DNA from: Streptomyces sp. DH5
GTDB taxonomy: Bacteria; Actinomycetota; Actinomycetes; Streptomycetales; Streptomycetaceae
Length of the DNA: 64,000 nt
Direction of reading: 5' to 3'
Assembly (NCBI RefSeq): GCF_020873915.1
Contig: NZ_JAHWGP010000038.1
Span: 1-64,000, forward strand
Both the position numbers and the translations under genes were made by a program. A model generated the notes under the pieces. It worked only from the letters and a program-made list of their open reading frames with translations, made no database searches and had not been told where the DNA came from. Shown here piece after piece: positions 45,462 through 54,664 of this stretch (position 1 is its first letter; each line of letters starts with the position of its first letter).

Positions 45462-47072
45462 ATGTCCGGGACGACCACGGCGGCCGCCGCGCTGCGCCGT
45501 CGGGCGGCCGGGGCCGGTGCCAACCGCTGGGTGGTGCTCGTCGTCCTCTGCGCCAGCCTGCTGCTGGTCGCGGTCGACGCCACCGTGCTGCACGTGGCGG
45601 TCCCCGCCGTCACCGAGGACCTCAGGCCCGACGCGGTGGAACTGCTCTGGATCGTTGACGTCTACCCCTTGGTCTGCGCCTCGCTGCTGATCCTCTTCGG
45701 CACCCTGGGCGACCGGGTCGGGCGCAGACGCGTCCTCCTGCTCGGCTACGCCCTGTTCGGCCTCGCCTCCGGGATGGCGGCCCTCGCGGACAGCGCCGAG
45801 ATGCTGATCCTGGCGCGGGCGCTGCTCGGCGTCGGCGGCGCGATGATCATGCCCGCGACCCTGTCGATCCTGCGCCAGGTCTTCCCGGACCGGCGCGAGC
45901 GGGCGCTGGCCATCGGTATCTGGAGCGCGGTCGCGGCCGTGGGCGCGGCGGCCGGGCCGCTGGTCGGCGGTTTCCTGCTGGAGCACTTCTGGTGGGGTTC
46001 GGTGTTCCTGGTCAACATTCCGCTGATGCTGGTCAGCCTCCCGGTGGGACGGCTCGTGCTGCCGGAGTCCAAGGGCGAGGGACGGGGCCCCTGGGACGTG
46101 ACCGGGGCACTGATGGCCGCCGCCGGACTGTTCGCGCTGGTCCTCGGCGTGAAGCGGCTCGGCGGCGGTGACCCCGTCGGCAGTGTCTGGACCGTTCTGC
46201 CGCTGATCGCAGGCGCCGGACTGCTGGCCGCCTTCGTGCGCCGTCAGCGGCGCCGCGCGCATCCGCTGGTCGACCTGCGGATGTTCACCCGGCCGGCGTT
46301 CAGCACCTCGGTGGGCTGCATCGTGCTGGCGATGCTCGCCCTGGTGGGCCTGGAACTGATCGCCGCCCAGTACCTCCAGCTGGTGCTGGGTCTGTCCCCG
46401 CTGGAGACCGGGCTGCGCCTGGTGCCGCTGACCGCCGCGGCGATGGCGGCGGGACTGGCGGGTGCGCGCATGCTGCGCCGGTTCGGCCCGCGCCGCATGG
46501 TCTGCGGCGGCTTCTGCCTCACGGCGGCGGCTGTGGTGCTGCTGACCGCGATGGGCGGGCAGGACAACGCCCCGCTGCTGCTCACCGGCTTCGTCCTGCT
46601 CGGCTTCGGCCTGGAGACCACCCTGTTCGGCGCGTACGAGTCGATGCTCAGCGAGGCGCCGCCGCAGCAGGCCGGCGGGGCGGCGGCGATCGGCGAGACC
46701 TCCTACCAGCTCGGCGCCGGGATCGGAATCGCGCTCCTCGGCAGTGTGATGAACTCGGCCTACGCGCCCGGCGTCTCCGGTGTGCCCGGGGTGCCCGACC
46801 GGGCCTCCGCCGCGGCGGCGCACTCGCTCGGCGAGGCGCACGAGGTGGCGGCCGGGCTCGGCGGTCCCGTCGGGGAGGCCCTGCGGCAGGCGGCGCGCGA
46901 CGCCTTCGTGCACGGACTGCACATCACCCTGGTGGTGAGCGCGGGCCTGCTGCTGCTCGGTGCGGCGATCGCGCTCCGGCTGCCGCGGGCGATGAGCGGC
47001 GAGACGGCGCCCGTCGAGGTGCCCGCACCGCGGGAGGCCGTGGAACCGCGCGGCGCCGGGGTGAAGGTGTGA
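45462..47072 (+). CDS. MFS transporter, DHA2 family (14 TM, drug efflux type)
   Basis: A 536-residue membrane transporter. Motif A-like GTLGDRVGRRRVLLLGY is after TM2, motif C-like GPLVGGFLLEHFWWGSVFLVNIPL in TM5, and 14 hydrophobic segments are present, as in QacA/SmvA/EmrB proteins. The substrate is likely a cationic dye or antibiotic. GGGAGG lies 9 nt before ATG 45462. No TetR regulator gene adjoins it, though a palindrome lies 65 nt after the gene. Confidence 0.9.
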   Translation: MSGTTTAAAALRRRAAGAGANRWVVLVVLCASLLLVAVDATVLHVAVPAVTEDLRPDAVELLWIVDVYPLVCASLLILFGTLGDRVGRRRVLLLGYALFGLASGMAALADSAEMLILARALLGVGGAMIMPATLSILRQVFPDRRERALAIGIWSAVAAVGAAAGPLVGGFLLEHFWWGSVFLVNIPLMLVSLPVGRLVLPESKGEGRGPWDVTGALMAAAGLFALVLGVKRLGGGDPVGSVWTVLPLIAGAGLLAAFVRRQRRRAHPLVDLRMFTRPAFSTSVGCIVLAMLALVGLELIAAQYLQLVLGLSPLETGLRLVPLTAAAMAAGLAGARMLRRFGPRRMVCGGFCLTAAAVVLLTAMGGQDNAPLLLTGFVLLGFGLETTLFGAYESMLSEAPPQQAGGAAAIGETSYQLGAGIGIALLGSVMNSAYAPGVSGVPGVPDRASAAAAHSLGEAHEVAAGLGGPVGEALRQAARDAFVHGLHITLVVSAGLLLLGAAIALRLPRAMSGETAPVEVPAPREAVEPRGAGVKV

Positions 47073-47136
47073 GCCAGGTCCGCCCGGCCGGGGTGGACGC
47101 GCGGGGGGCCGCGTCGTAACGTCGCCCCGAGCCGTG

Positions 47137-47151
47137 ACTAGCAGTGCTAGT
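47137..47151. promoter_or_regulatory. 15-bp perfect palindrome before the acyl-CoA dehydrogenase gene
   Basis: ACTAGCAGTGCTAGT is a perfect palindrome (7-bp arms around a G) located 41 nt before ATG 47193, in an otherwise very GC-rich area. Such short AT-containing palindromes in Streptomyces are typically TetR-family operators. It could control the dehydrogenase by a regulator encoded elsewhere. Confidence 0.65.
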
Positions 47152-47192
47152 TGATGTCCCGGAGTTCCCGGATCAGCCCCGGAGGGTGTCCC

Positions 47193-48383
47193 ATGTCCGC
47201 GTCCGCGAAGTTGCCTCCCTTCGACCCCGCCGACCCCCTCGGCCTCGACGACCTGCTCGAGCCGGAGGACCTGGCGGTCCGGGACACGGTGCGCGGCTGG
47301 GCCGCGGACCGCGTCCTGCCGTACGTCGCCGACTGGTACGAGAAGGGCGAGCTGCCCGGCATCCGGGAGCTGGCCCGGGAACTCGGCGGGATCGGCGCGC
47401 TCGGCATGTCCCTCGACGGCTACGGCTGCGCGGGCGCGAGCGCCGTGCAGTACGGGCTCGCCTGCCTGGAACTGGAGGCGGCCGACTCCGGGATCCGCTC
47501 CCTGGTCTCCGTGCAGGGCTCGCTCGCCATGTACGCCATCCACCGCTTCGGCAGCGAGGAGCAGAAGCGGCGGTGGCTGCCCCCGATGGCCGCGGGCGAG
47601 GTCATCGGCTGCTTCGGGCTCACCGAGCCCGACGTCGGCTCCGACCCCGGCTCGATGCGCACCCACGCCAAGAAGGACGGCGCCGACTGGGTGCTGAACG
47701 GGCGCAAGATGTGGATCACCAACGGGTCCGTGGCCGGGGTCGCCGTGGTGTGGGCGCGGACCGACGAGGGGATCCGCGGCTTCGCCGTGCCCACCGACAG
47801 CGCCGGGTTCTCCGCGCCGGAGATCAGGCACAAGTGGTCCCTGCGCGCCTCCGTCACCAGCGAGCTGGTCCTGGACGACGTACGGCTGCCCGCCGACGCG
47901 GTGCTGCCGGGGGTGAGCGGGCTCAAGGGGCCGCTGAGCTGTCTCTCGCACGCCCGGTACGGGATCGTCTGGGGCGCGATGGGCGCCGCGCGGAGCTCCT
48001 TCGAGGCGGCGGTCGACTACGCGAGGACGCGGGAGCAGTTCGGGCGGCCCATCAGCGGCTTCCAGCTGACCCAGGCCAAACTCGCCGACATGGCGGTCGA
48101 ACTCCACAAGGGGATTCTGCTCGCCCACCACCTGGGGCGGCGCATGGACGCCGGCCGCCTGCGTCCCGAACAGGTCAGCTTCGGCAAGCTCAACAACGTC
48201 CGCGAGGCCATCGACATCTGCCGCACGGCCCGTACGGTCCTCGGCGCCAACGGGATCTCGCTCGAATACCCGGTGATGCGGCACGCGACGAACCTGGAGT
48301 CGGTGCTCACCTACGAGGGCACCGTCGAGATGCACCAGCTCGTGCTGGGCAAGGCGCTCACCGGGATCGACGCGTTCCGGTAG
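47193..48383 (+). CDS. Acyl-CoA dehydrogenase, glutaryl-CoA dehydrogenase-like
   Basis: A 396-residue flavoenzyme. Motifs are GCFGLTEPDVGSDPGSMRT (FAD/substrate signature 1), YARTREQFGRPISGFQLTQAKLADM, and the C-terminal TNLESVLTYEGTVEMHQLVLGKALTG in which the YEGT glutamate is the catalytic base of the glutaryl-CoA dehydrogenase branch. It would decarboxylate glutaryl-CoA to crotonyl-CoA in lysine or tryptophan breakdown, though other short-chain acyl-CoAs are possible. GGAGGG lies 7 nt before ATG 47193, and an earlier in-frame ATG lacks one. Confidence 0.9.
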   Translation: MSASAKLPPFDPADPLGLDDLLEPEDLAVRDTVRGWAADRVLPYVADWYEKGELPGIRELARELGGIGALGMSLDGYGCAGASAVQYGLACLELEAADSGIRSLVSVQGSLAMYAIHRFGSEEQKRRWLPPMAAGEVIGCFGLTEPDVGSDPGSMRTHAKKDGADWVLNGRKMWITNGSVAGVAVVWARTDEGIRGFAVPTDSAGFSAPEIRHKWSLRASVTSELVLDDVRLPADAVLPGVSGLKGPLSCLSHARYGIVWGAMGAARSSFEAAVDYARTREQFGRPISGFQLTQAKLADMAVELHKGILLAHHLGRRMDAGRLRPEQVSFGKLNNVREAIDICRTARTVLGANGISLEYPVMRHATNLESVLTYEGTVEMHQLVLGKALTGIDAFR

Positions 48384-48433
48384 GCGCGGCCGCGGAGGAC
48401 CTTGCGCTGAGGCGGGCCGGCGAGCGGCCCGCC

Positions 48434-48871
48434 TCAGCTCTGGTTGAAGAAGCCGTCGGAACGGTGCGCGGCCGGCTCGCCGCTGACCACCTCGGTGTCG
48501 GCCGGGCTGAGCAGGAACACCCGGCTGGAGACCCGCTCGATGGAACCGCGCAGGCCGAAGATCAGGCCCGCCGCGAAGTCGACGACGCGCTTGGCGTCAC
48601 CGGCGTCCATGGCCGTGAGGTTCATGATGACGGGAACGCCCTCGCGGAACAGCTCGCCGATGGCGCGGGCGTCCCGGAAGCCGTCGGGGGTGACCGTGCC
48701 GATCCGGCGGCCCCTTTCCTCGGCGACGTCCGAGGCCACCTTGACCCGCGGATCGGTGACCCAGGCCTCCCCGGTGTCGGGCCCCTCGGAGTATTCGTCG
48801 TCGTAGTAGCGCTCGTCTTCGTTGTCGTCGACGAGGCCAAGCCAGGCACTCGCCTTGCGTACCGATCCCAT
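48434..48871 (-). CDS. sflA: SepF-like protein SflA
   Basis: A 145-residue SepF-family protein: an N-terminal amphipathic helix ([16 protein letters not shown]), a short acidic linker, and the SepF beta-alpha core with [64 protein letters not shown]. SepF links FtsZ to the membrane; Streptomyces has a main SepF next to ftsZ and SepF-like paralogues. The neighbourhood (der, DUF5685, dnaE2) matches what I recall for SflA, which affects sporulation septation. GAGGAGG lies 5 nt before ATG 48871. Confidence 0.85.
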   Translation of the reverse strand: MGSVRKASAWLGLVDDNEDERYYDDEYSEGPDTGEAWVTDPRVKVASDVAEERGRRIGTVTPDGFRDARAIGELFREGVPVIMNLTAMDAGDAKRVVDFAAGLIFGLRGSIERVSSRVFLLSPADTEVVSGEPAAHRSDGFFNQS

Positions 48872-49158
48872 GGACGCCTCCTCTCACAGCGTTCTTTCTG
48901 CTTTCCGCATGCCTATGGTCGTCCATGATGCGGATGGTGCGCCAAGTGGATAGACGCCGCGCGGGGGGTTTGTGACGGTACTGGTGCACAGCGGATCCGT
49001 CGAGAGTCCGTGTATCCCAAGGGTCATGACACAAACGGTTGCTGACTGTGAGTGAAATATGATTCTTTCCGGCGTCCGGGTGATGAGGGGTGCGGACGGG
49101 TGAATCACCGGCCGATACGATGCGACCGCTCAGTCGTACAACTGCTCGGGGGAACGTC

Positions 49159-50376
49159 GTGTTCGGAATGGTCAGGCCGTGTCGGCACCGGCTGGGGGAG
49201 AAGCTCACCGCCCAGTGGACGGCCCATTTGTGCGGGCTCTGTCTCGCGTTGCGCGGGGACCACGGACAGCTCGCACGCGTGGTCACGAATTACGACGGGT
49301 TGCTGATATCCGTCCTGACGGAGGCTCAGTCCGGTTCGGCGCAGGCGGGGCGGCGCACCGCGGGGCCCTGCCCGCTGCGCGGCATGCGTACCGCGTCCGT
49401 CGCGCACGGTGAGGGGGCACGGCTCGCGGCGGCGGTCTCCCTCGTGCTGGCCTCCGCCAAGATGCGCGACCACGTCGCCGACGGTGACGGGCTGCTGGCG
49501 CGCGGGCCGGTGGCGCTCGCCGCGCGCCGGGTCGCGGCGGGATGGGACCGGGCCGGGGCACGGACCGGTGCGGACGTCGGCTTCGACACGGCGGTGCTGC
49601 TCGACGCCGTGGACCGGCAGACCGGCATCGAGACGCTCGCCGGGCCCGGCACCCCGGTCCTCACCGTCACCGAACCCACGGAGACCGCGACCGCGGCGGC
49701 CTTCGCTCACACCGCGGTGCTCGCCGGCCGGCCGCACAACGCCGGACCGCTCGCGGAGGCCGGGCGCCTCTTCGGGCGCCTGGCTCACCTGCTGGACGCC
49801 GTGGAGGACCGGGAGACCGACGCCGCCTCCGGCGCCTGGAACCCGCTCACCGCCACCGGCACTTCGCTCGTGGAGGCCCGCCGACTCGCGGACGACGCGG
49901 TGCACGGCATCCGGCTCGCCCTGAGGGAAGTGGAGTTCGCGGACGCCGGGCTCGCGCATCTGCTGCTGGTGCACGAGGTGCGGCGTTCGGTGGACCGGGC
50001 GTTCGGTACGGTGCCCGTCTGCGCGTCCCACGGGTCCGGGCCCCACGACCCGCCGCCGCGGCATCCCCACGGTGGCGGAAACCCGTATGCCGGCGGTCCG
50101 TACGGCGGCGGGAACCCGTATGCCGGTGGCGGGGGAGTGCCCGGTGGCGGTTCGGGCGGTGGCGGCTTCGGTGAGTTCGGCCCGGGACCCGCCGCCCGGC
50201 CCCCGCGGCGTGGATTCTGGGCCGGCTGCGGGATGTTCTGGCTGCTGTGCTGCACCTGCAAGCTGTGCTGCGCCAAGGAGTACGAGGGGCCGTGGTCGCG
50301 CGAGAAGCGTGAGGGCTGCTGCCACAAGTGCGACTGCGACGGGTGCGAGTGCTGCTGCCCCTGCGACGGCTGTTAG
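49159..50376 (+). CDS. DUF5685 family protein with cysteine-rich tail
   Basis: A 405-residue protein. The start VFGMVRPCRHRLGEKL and HLCGLCLALRGDHGQLARVVTNYDGLLISVLTEAQ is the DUF5685 N-terminus, with cysteines that could bind metal, followed by alpha-helical segments to about residue 300. A Gly/Pro/Asn/Tyr-rich linker (GGGNPYAGGPYGG) leads to a last 54-residue stretch with 16 cysteines, in clusters CCTCKLCC and CCHKCDCDGCECCCPC. No function is known to me. GGGGGAA lies about 5-6 nt before GTG 49159. It is divergent from sflA. Confidence 0.85.
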   Translation: MFGMVRPCRHRLGEKLTAQWTAHLCGLCLALRGDHGQLARVVTNYDGLLISVLTEAQSGSAQAGRRTAGPCPLRGMRTASVAHGEGARLAAAVSLVLASAKMRDHVADGDGLLARGPVALAARRVAAGWDRAGARTGADVGFDTAVLLDAVDRQTGIETLAGPGTPVLTVTEPTETATAAAFAHTAVLAGRPHNAGPLAEAGRLFGRLAHLLDAVEDRETDAASGAWNPLTATGTSLVEARRLADDAVHGIRLALREVEFADAGLAHLLLVHEVRRSVDRAFGTVPVCASHGSGPHDPPPRHPHGGGNPYAGGPYGGGNPYAGGGGVPGGGSGGGGFGEFGPGPAARPPRRGFWAGCGMFWLLCCTCKLCCAKEYEGPWSREKREGCCHKCDCDGCECCCPCDGC

Positions 50377-50673
50377 GGGTTTCGACAGGAACCGGAGGGG
50401 CGACTTCCGGACACCTCGTGGCCGTTCGACCGGTCGTCGGACGAGGGTGACCACGGGTGATGCGATCCCGGGGGCGGGTCAAATCTCCTACATGGTTCAA
50501 AGGTTGACGGCCGAAAGGCACTCTTGCGCCGACCGGTCGGTCGGCCGAATACTCGCCTCCAGCGCTTGTCAGGGGCACGACGTGTTCGGAATCCGGACGC
50601 ACGTCCGCTGACTGCGCCTCACGGGCCCACAACCCCACGAGGGCCCCCTACTTCCTTTGTGGAGGAACGAGAA

Positions 50674-51579
50674 GTGAGGATCAAGCGCACCACCCCCCGC
50701 AGCGGCGTCTCGAGACGGACTCGGCTGATCGCCGTATCCACCGGCCTCGTGGCCGCTGCCGCGATCGCGATCCCCAGCGCGAACGCGGCCGAAGCCCCCA
50801 GTACCTTCAGCTCCGCCGAACTCAAGGGCGTCAGCGGCTCGGTGCTGAAGGCCGACGTCCCGGGCACCGCCTGGGCCGTCGACAGCAAGACCAACCGGGT
50901 CGTCGTCACGGTCGACAGCACCGTCTCCCAGGCCGAGATCAACAAGATCAAGCAGCAGGCCGGGGACGACGCCGGGGCGATCACCGTCAAGCGCACCCCG
51001 GGCAAGTTCACCAAGCTGATCCAGGGCGGCGACGCCATCTACTCGAACAGCGGCCGCTGCTCCCTCGGCTTCAACGTCCGCTCCAGCAGCGGCGCCGAGT
51101 ACTTCCTGACCGCCGGTCACTGCACCCAGGGCGCGGGCACCTGGTACGGCAACTCCAGCCGCACCCAGGTCCTCGGCTCGACCGCCGGCTCCAGCTTCCC
51201 GGGCAACGACTACGGCATCGTCCGGTACACCGGTTCCGTCAGCCGGCCCGGCACCGCGAACGGCGTGGACATCACCCGTGCGGCCACCCCGAGCGTGGGC
51301 ACCACCGTCATCCGTGACGGCTCCACCACGGGCACGCACAGCGGCCGGGTGACCGCCCTCAACGCCACCGTCAACTACGGCGGCGGCGACGTGGTCTACG
51401 GCCTCATCCAGACCACGGTCTGCGCCGAGCCGGGCGACTCCGGCGGCTCGCTCTACGGCAGCAACGGCACCGCGTACGGTCTGACCTCCGGCGGCAGCGG
51501 CAACTGCCGCACCGGCGGTACGACCTTCTTCCAGCCGGTGACGGAGGCCCTGAGCGCCTACGGGGTCAGCCTCTACTAG
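50674..51579 (+). CDS. Secreted serine protease, streptogrisin (S1E) type, 1
   Basis: A 301-residue prepro-protease. Residues 1-39 are a signal peptide ending near NAAEA; the pro-part runs to about residue 117 ([12 protein letters not shown]), and the mature chymotrypsin-like domain begins near [18 protein letters not shown]. The catalytic triad is His149 (TAGHC), Asp179 (GNDYGIV) and Ser256 (GDSGGSLYG), with paired cysteines. It resembles streptogrisin A/B; the pro-region is short as in those. GGAGG lies 8 nt before GTG 50674. The upstream 297 bp (50377-50673) hold no gene and should contain its promoter. Confidence 0.93.
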   Translation: MRIKRTTPRSGVSRRTRLIAVSTGLVAAAAIAIPSANAAEAPSTFSSAELKGVSGSVLKADVPGTAWAVDSKTNRVVVTVDSTVSQAEINKIKQQAGDDAGAITVKRTPGKFTKLIQGGDAIYSNSGRCSLGFNVRSSSGAEYFLTAGHCTQGAGTWYGNSSRTQVLGSTAGSSFPGNDYGIVRYTGSVSRPGTANGVDITRAATPSVGTTVIRDGSTTGTHSGRVTALNATVNYGGGDVVYGLIQTTVCAEPGDSGGSLYGSNGTAYGLTSGGSGNCRTGGTTFFQPVTEALSAYGVSLY

Positions 51580-51617
51580 ACCCGCCCCGTCCCACCGGCC
51601 CACGGCGGCCGTACGAC

Positions 51618-51650
51618 GAGCCCCCGCACGCGACCCGCGTGCGGGGGCTC
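51618..51650 (+). terminator. Terminator of protease 1
   Basis: A perfect 15-bp stem (GAGCCCCCGCACGCG and complement) with a 3-nt loop, 38 nt after the protease stop. Confidence 0.85.
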
Positions 51651-52045
51651 GCTCCGTCGTTCCTCCGGGGCCCCGGTGGCCGCCGCGGAACGGGCGCGGA
51701 CGCAACTCCCGTCTTTCGCACCCCGGGTGGGACGACGCGACGAAGGGGCGATTTCAAGCCACCGGAGAATCCCCTGGTCCGTACCGCCGACTGCTCCTCC
51801 GTGACGTTTGCAGCGCGAACCGTGTCACGTGTCCATGACCAGTCAGGACATAGGGGGCGCGCGGCCGTTGCCGTACGCGCGTCCTGAAGTCGACCTTGTG
51901 TGCTCCCTGTGGCGTTCGGAAGAGTAGGCGCCGTTCGACCGGCCCGGGCGTGGCTTCTTTCGTTTTCCGCCCCCGTGGCCGTACGCCTTCCGGCCCGGTG
52001 AGGTCCCCACAACCTTCCGGGCCGCCCCCCACAGGAGGACGTGAG
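51651..52045 (+). other. Regulatory gap upstream of protease 2
   Basis: No gene is visible. The region is less GC-biased around 51780-51930 (GTGACGTTTGCAGCG, CGTGTCACGTGTCC), which should hold the promoter of the second protease. A GTTCGGAA word at about 51913 also occurs upstream of protease 1 (at about 50583), but it is too short to call a shared operator. Confidence 0.4.
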
Positions 52046-53128
52046 TTGAAGCACCGACGCATACCCGGGCGACGTGCGGTCATGGCGGGTGCGGGCATCG
52101 CCGCGCTGGCCGCGGGCGCGGTCACCTTCCAGACTGCGAACGCCAGCGAGGTCCCGGCGGACGCGGAGCCCCGGACGCTCTCGGTCCAGGCGGCCGGAAA
52201 GCTCGCCTCGACCCTCGCCCAGGACCTGGGCGCCGACGCGGCGGGAACGTACTACGACGCGAAGAGCAAGAGCCTCGTGGTGAACGTGCTCGACGAGGCC
52301 GCGGCCGAGACCGTCGAGTCGGCCGGCGCCGAGGCGAGAGTCGTGGCGCACTCCCTTGCCGAGCTGAAGAGCGCGCACACCACGCTGAAGCAGGACGCCG
52401 CCATCCCGGGCACCGCCTGGGTGACCGACCCGACCACCAACAAGGTCGTCGTCACCGCGGACCGCACCGTCTCCGAGGCGGAGTGGGCCAAGCTGACCGA
52501 GGTCGTCGACTCGCTGGGCGACAAGGCCGAACTCCAGCGCACCAAGGGCGAGTACAAGCCCTTCGTCGCGGGCGGTGACGCCATCACCGGAGGCGGCGGG
52601 CGCTGCTCGCTCGGCTTCAACGTGACCAAGGGCGGCGAGCCGCACTTCCTCACCGCCGGGCACTGCACCGAGGGCGTCTCCACCTGGTCGGACTCCTCGG
52701 GCGGCGTGATCGGCGAGACCGTGGACTCCAGCTTCCCGGGCAACGACTACGGGCTGGTCAAGTACACCGCCGACGTGGCCCACCCGAGCGAGGTGAACCT
52801 CTACGACGGCTCCACGCAGGCGATCTCCGGCGCCGCCGAGGCCACCGTCGGCATGCAGGTCACCCGCAGCGGTTCCACGACCCAGGTGCACTCCGGCACG
52901 GTCACGGGCCTGGACGCCACCGTGAACTACGGCAACGGTGACATCGTCAACGGTCTGATCCAGACCGACGTGTGCGCCGAGCCCGGCGACAGCGGCGGCT
53001 CGCTCTTCTCGGGCAGCAGCGCCGTCGGTCTCACCTCGGGCGGCAGCGGTGACTGCGCCTCCGGCGGTACGACCTTCTTCGCGCCGGTGACGGAGGCCCT
53101 GTCGGCCACCGGTACGCAGATCGGCTGA
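52046..53128 (+). CDS. Secreted serine protease, streptogrisin (S1E) type, 2
   Basis: A 360-residue prepro-protease. The signal peptide ends near TANASE (residue 34); a longer pro-region than in protease 1 includes the pro-domain element [24 protein letters not shown] (the alpha-lytic protease pro-domain), and the mature domain starts near [18 protein letters not shown]. Triad: His206, Asp234 and Ser316. It is close to streptogrisin D-type enzymes. TTG 52046 is preferred because AGGAGG lies 7 nt upstream and the in-frame alternative starts are further away. Confidence 0.92.
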   Translation: MKHRRIPGRRAVMAGAGIAALAAGAVTFQTANASEVPADAEPRTLSVQAAGKLASTLAQDLGADAAGTYYDAKSKSLVVNVLDEAAAETVESAGAEARVVAHSLAELKSAHTTLKQDAAIPGTAWVTDPTTNKVVVTADRTVSEAEWAKLTEVVDSLGDKAELQRTKGEYKPFVAGGDAITGGGGRCSLGFNVTKGGEPHFLTAGHCTEGVSTWSDSSGGVIGETVDSSFPGNDYGLVKYTADVAHPSEVNLYDGSTQAISGAAEATVGMQVTRSGSTTQVHSGTVTGLDATVNYGNGDIVNGLIQTDVCAEPGDSGGSLFSGSSAVGLTSGGSGDCASGGTTFFAPVTEALSATGTQIG

Positions 53129-53143
53129 ACACGCCTCGTCGCG

Positions 53144-53178
53144 ACGCCCCGCTCCTCCGTCACGGAGGGGCGGGGCGT
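53144..53178 (+). terminator. Terminator of protease 2
   Basis: Two 17-base arms around a single C (ACGCCCCGCTCCTCCGT and its near complement, one mismatch), 15 nt after the stop. Its right arm ends where the dnaE2 remnant begins. Confidence 0.8.
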
Positions 53179-54165
53179 TCCTGCGTTCCGGGGTTTCGCG
53201 CACCTGCACACCGTCTCCGGGTTCTCCCTGCGCTACGGCGCCTCCTACCCGGAGCGGCTGGCAGAGCGGCCTCGGAGCGGGGCATGGACGCCCTCGCCCT
53301 CACCGACCGCGACACCCCCGCCGGGTCCGTCCGCTCCGCCAAGGCCTGCGCGAAGGCCGGCGTTCGCCCGTTGTCCGGCGCGGAGCCGGCGGTGGCACCC
53401 CCCGTCCCCTCCCCGGACGCGCGCGGGGACGACGAGTCCGTACGGCGGGACCGCCGCCGTACCCCGGTGCGGGGAGGCGCCTTCATCGACGAGTCGACAC
53501 CACGGGTCACCTTCCTCGCCCGGGGCGGTGCCCGCGGCTGGGCCGACCTGTGCCGCCTGGTCTCCGCCGCGCACACCCGTGAAGGGCTCCCGCAGCCGGC
53601 CCGGGAGGACAGCCACGCCGACGGCCTGACCGTCCTGCTCGGCCCCGACTCCGACGTCGGCCGCGCCCTCGCCGCGGGCCGCCCCGACCGCGCCACCCGG
53701 CTGCTCGCCCCCTGGCGCGAGGTGTACGGCGACGCCCTGCGCCTGGAGACCGTCTGGCACGGGCGCCGGGGCACCGGCCCCGGCTCCCTGCGGCTGGCCG
53801 CCCGCACCCTGGGCTTCGCCGCTGAACAGGGCGTCCGGCCCGTGCTGAGCAACGCCGTCCGCTACGCCGACCCCGGTCTCGGTCCGGTCGCCGACGTGCT
53901 GGACGCCGCCCGCCGGCTGGTCCCCGTCGACCCGGCCAAAGGGCTGGACTCCGGCGAGGCCTGGCTCAAGGACCAGGGTGCCATGCCGGGGGCGGCCGAG
54001 CGGATCGTCGAGGCCGCGGGCTTCCGGCGCGAGACGGCCCTCCGGCTGCTGGAGTGGACGCAGGCCACGGCCGCCGAATGCCTGGTCGATCCCGAGGACG
54101 ACCTCGGCGTGGGCAGCGTCCACTTCCCCGAACCGCACCTCGTCGGTTCGGCCCCCGCGCGGTGA
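53177..54165 (+). pseudogene. dnaE2: Broken DnaE2-type error-prone polymerase gene (PHP-domain remnant)
   Basis: From about 53186 one frame reads FRGFAHLHTVSGFSLRYGASYPERLAER, the start of a DnaE2 PHP domain. At about 53269 a single G is missing (CGGCCTCGGAG where CGGGCCTCGGAG is expected); the +1 frame then continues with MDALALTDRDTPAGSVRSAKACAKAGVRPL through RLLEWTQATAAECLVDPEDDLG to a stop at 54165. Only about 330 of the ~1100-1200 residues remain; the polymerase core, fingers and C-terminal region are absent. No start codon with a Shine-Dalgarno was found for the first part. The gene is thus inactivated by frameshift and deletion. Confidence 0.82.
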
Positions 54166-54199
54166 TGCCGGGCACGCCGGCCGCGTAGGAGCCGCTCCC

Positions 54200-54574
54200 T
54201 CAGGCGGCCCACGGCGGCGCGATGCGCGTGCCGTCGGCCAGGGTCGCCTCCAGGCCGTGGGACGTGGTGACCCAGGAGACGGCGGTCCCGCCGGTCGGGT
54301 TCTCGACGGCGAGGGTCGAGCCCGCGTGGACGATCACCGTGTCACCGGCGGTGACACGGTGCCGCGTGCCGTCGAGGGTCATCAGCAGCTCGCCGTCGAG
54401 CAGGTGGAAGATCTCCTCCCGGCTGACGGTGTGCGCGGGCGCCCGGGTCCCGGCGGGAATCTCGCCCCGCCAGGCACACAGCTCCCTGCTGCCGGTCGAG
54501 GAGGAGGCGTACGAGACGAAGCGGGCGCCGTGCATCTCGTGGACGACGGCTTCGGACGGGCGGACGACGGGCAT
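54200..54574 (-). CDS. Cupin-domain protein
   Basis: A 124-residue single-domain cupin. Motif 1 region is REEIFHLLDGELLMTLDGTRHRVTAGDTVIVHAG and motif 2 is ENPTGGTAVSWVTT; the first metal histidine pair is not complete (HTVSREEIFHLLDG), so metal binding is uncertain. GGAGG lies about 5-7 nt before ATG 54574. It is divergent from a MarR regulator across a shared operator region, so it is probably the regulator's target. Substrate unknown. Confidence 0.8.
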   Translation of the reverse strand: MPVVRPSEAVVHEMHGARFVSYASSSTGSRELCAWRGEIPAGTRAPAHTVSREEIFHLLDGELLMTLDGTRHRVTAGDTVIVHAGSTLAVENPTGGTAVSWVTTSHGLEATLADGTRIAPPWAA

Positions 54575-54593
54575 GGCGAACCTCCACGAAGAA

Positions 54594-54648
54594 CCATATG
54601 GTCAAGTAGCTTGACTATATGGTCGGTCGGCTTGACCCTCGCGTCAAG
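54594..54648. promoter_or_regulatory. Double inverted-repeat operator between cupin and MarR genes
   Basis: Site 1 (54594-54622) is CCATATGGTCAAG-TAG-CTTGACTATATGG, complementary at 12 of 13 positions. Site 2 (54631-54648) is CTTGAC-N6-GTCAAG, perfect. Both share the half-site GTCAAG. The cluster lies in the 90-bp divergent intergenic region and is much AT-richer than the flanks. A MarR-family dimer binding both sites and repressing both genes is the simplest reading. Confidence 0.82.
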
Positions 54649-54664
54649 GTGCTTCAATGCCTCC

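Noticed and set aside
45396-48335. 979-codon minus-strand open frame opposite the DHA2 transporter and acyl-CoA dehydrogenase
   Set aside because: Composition is the complement of membrane-protein codons and no family motif is visible.
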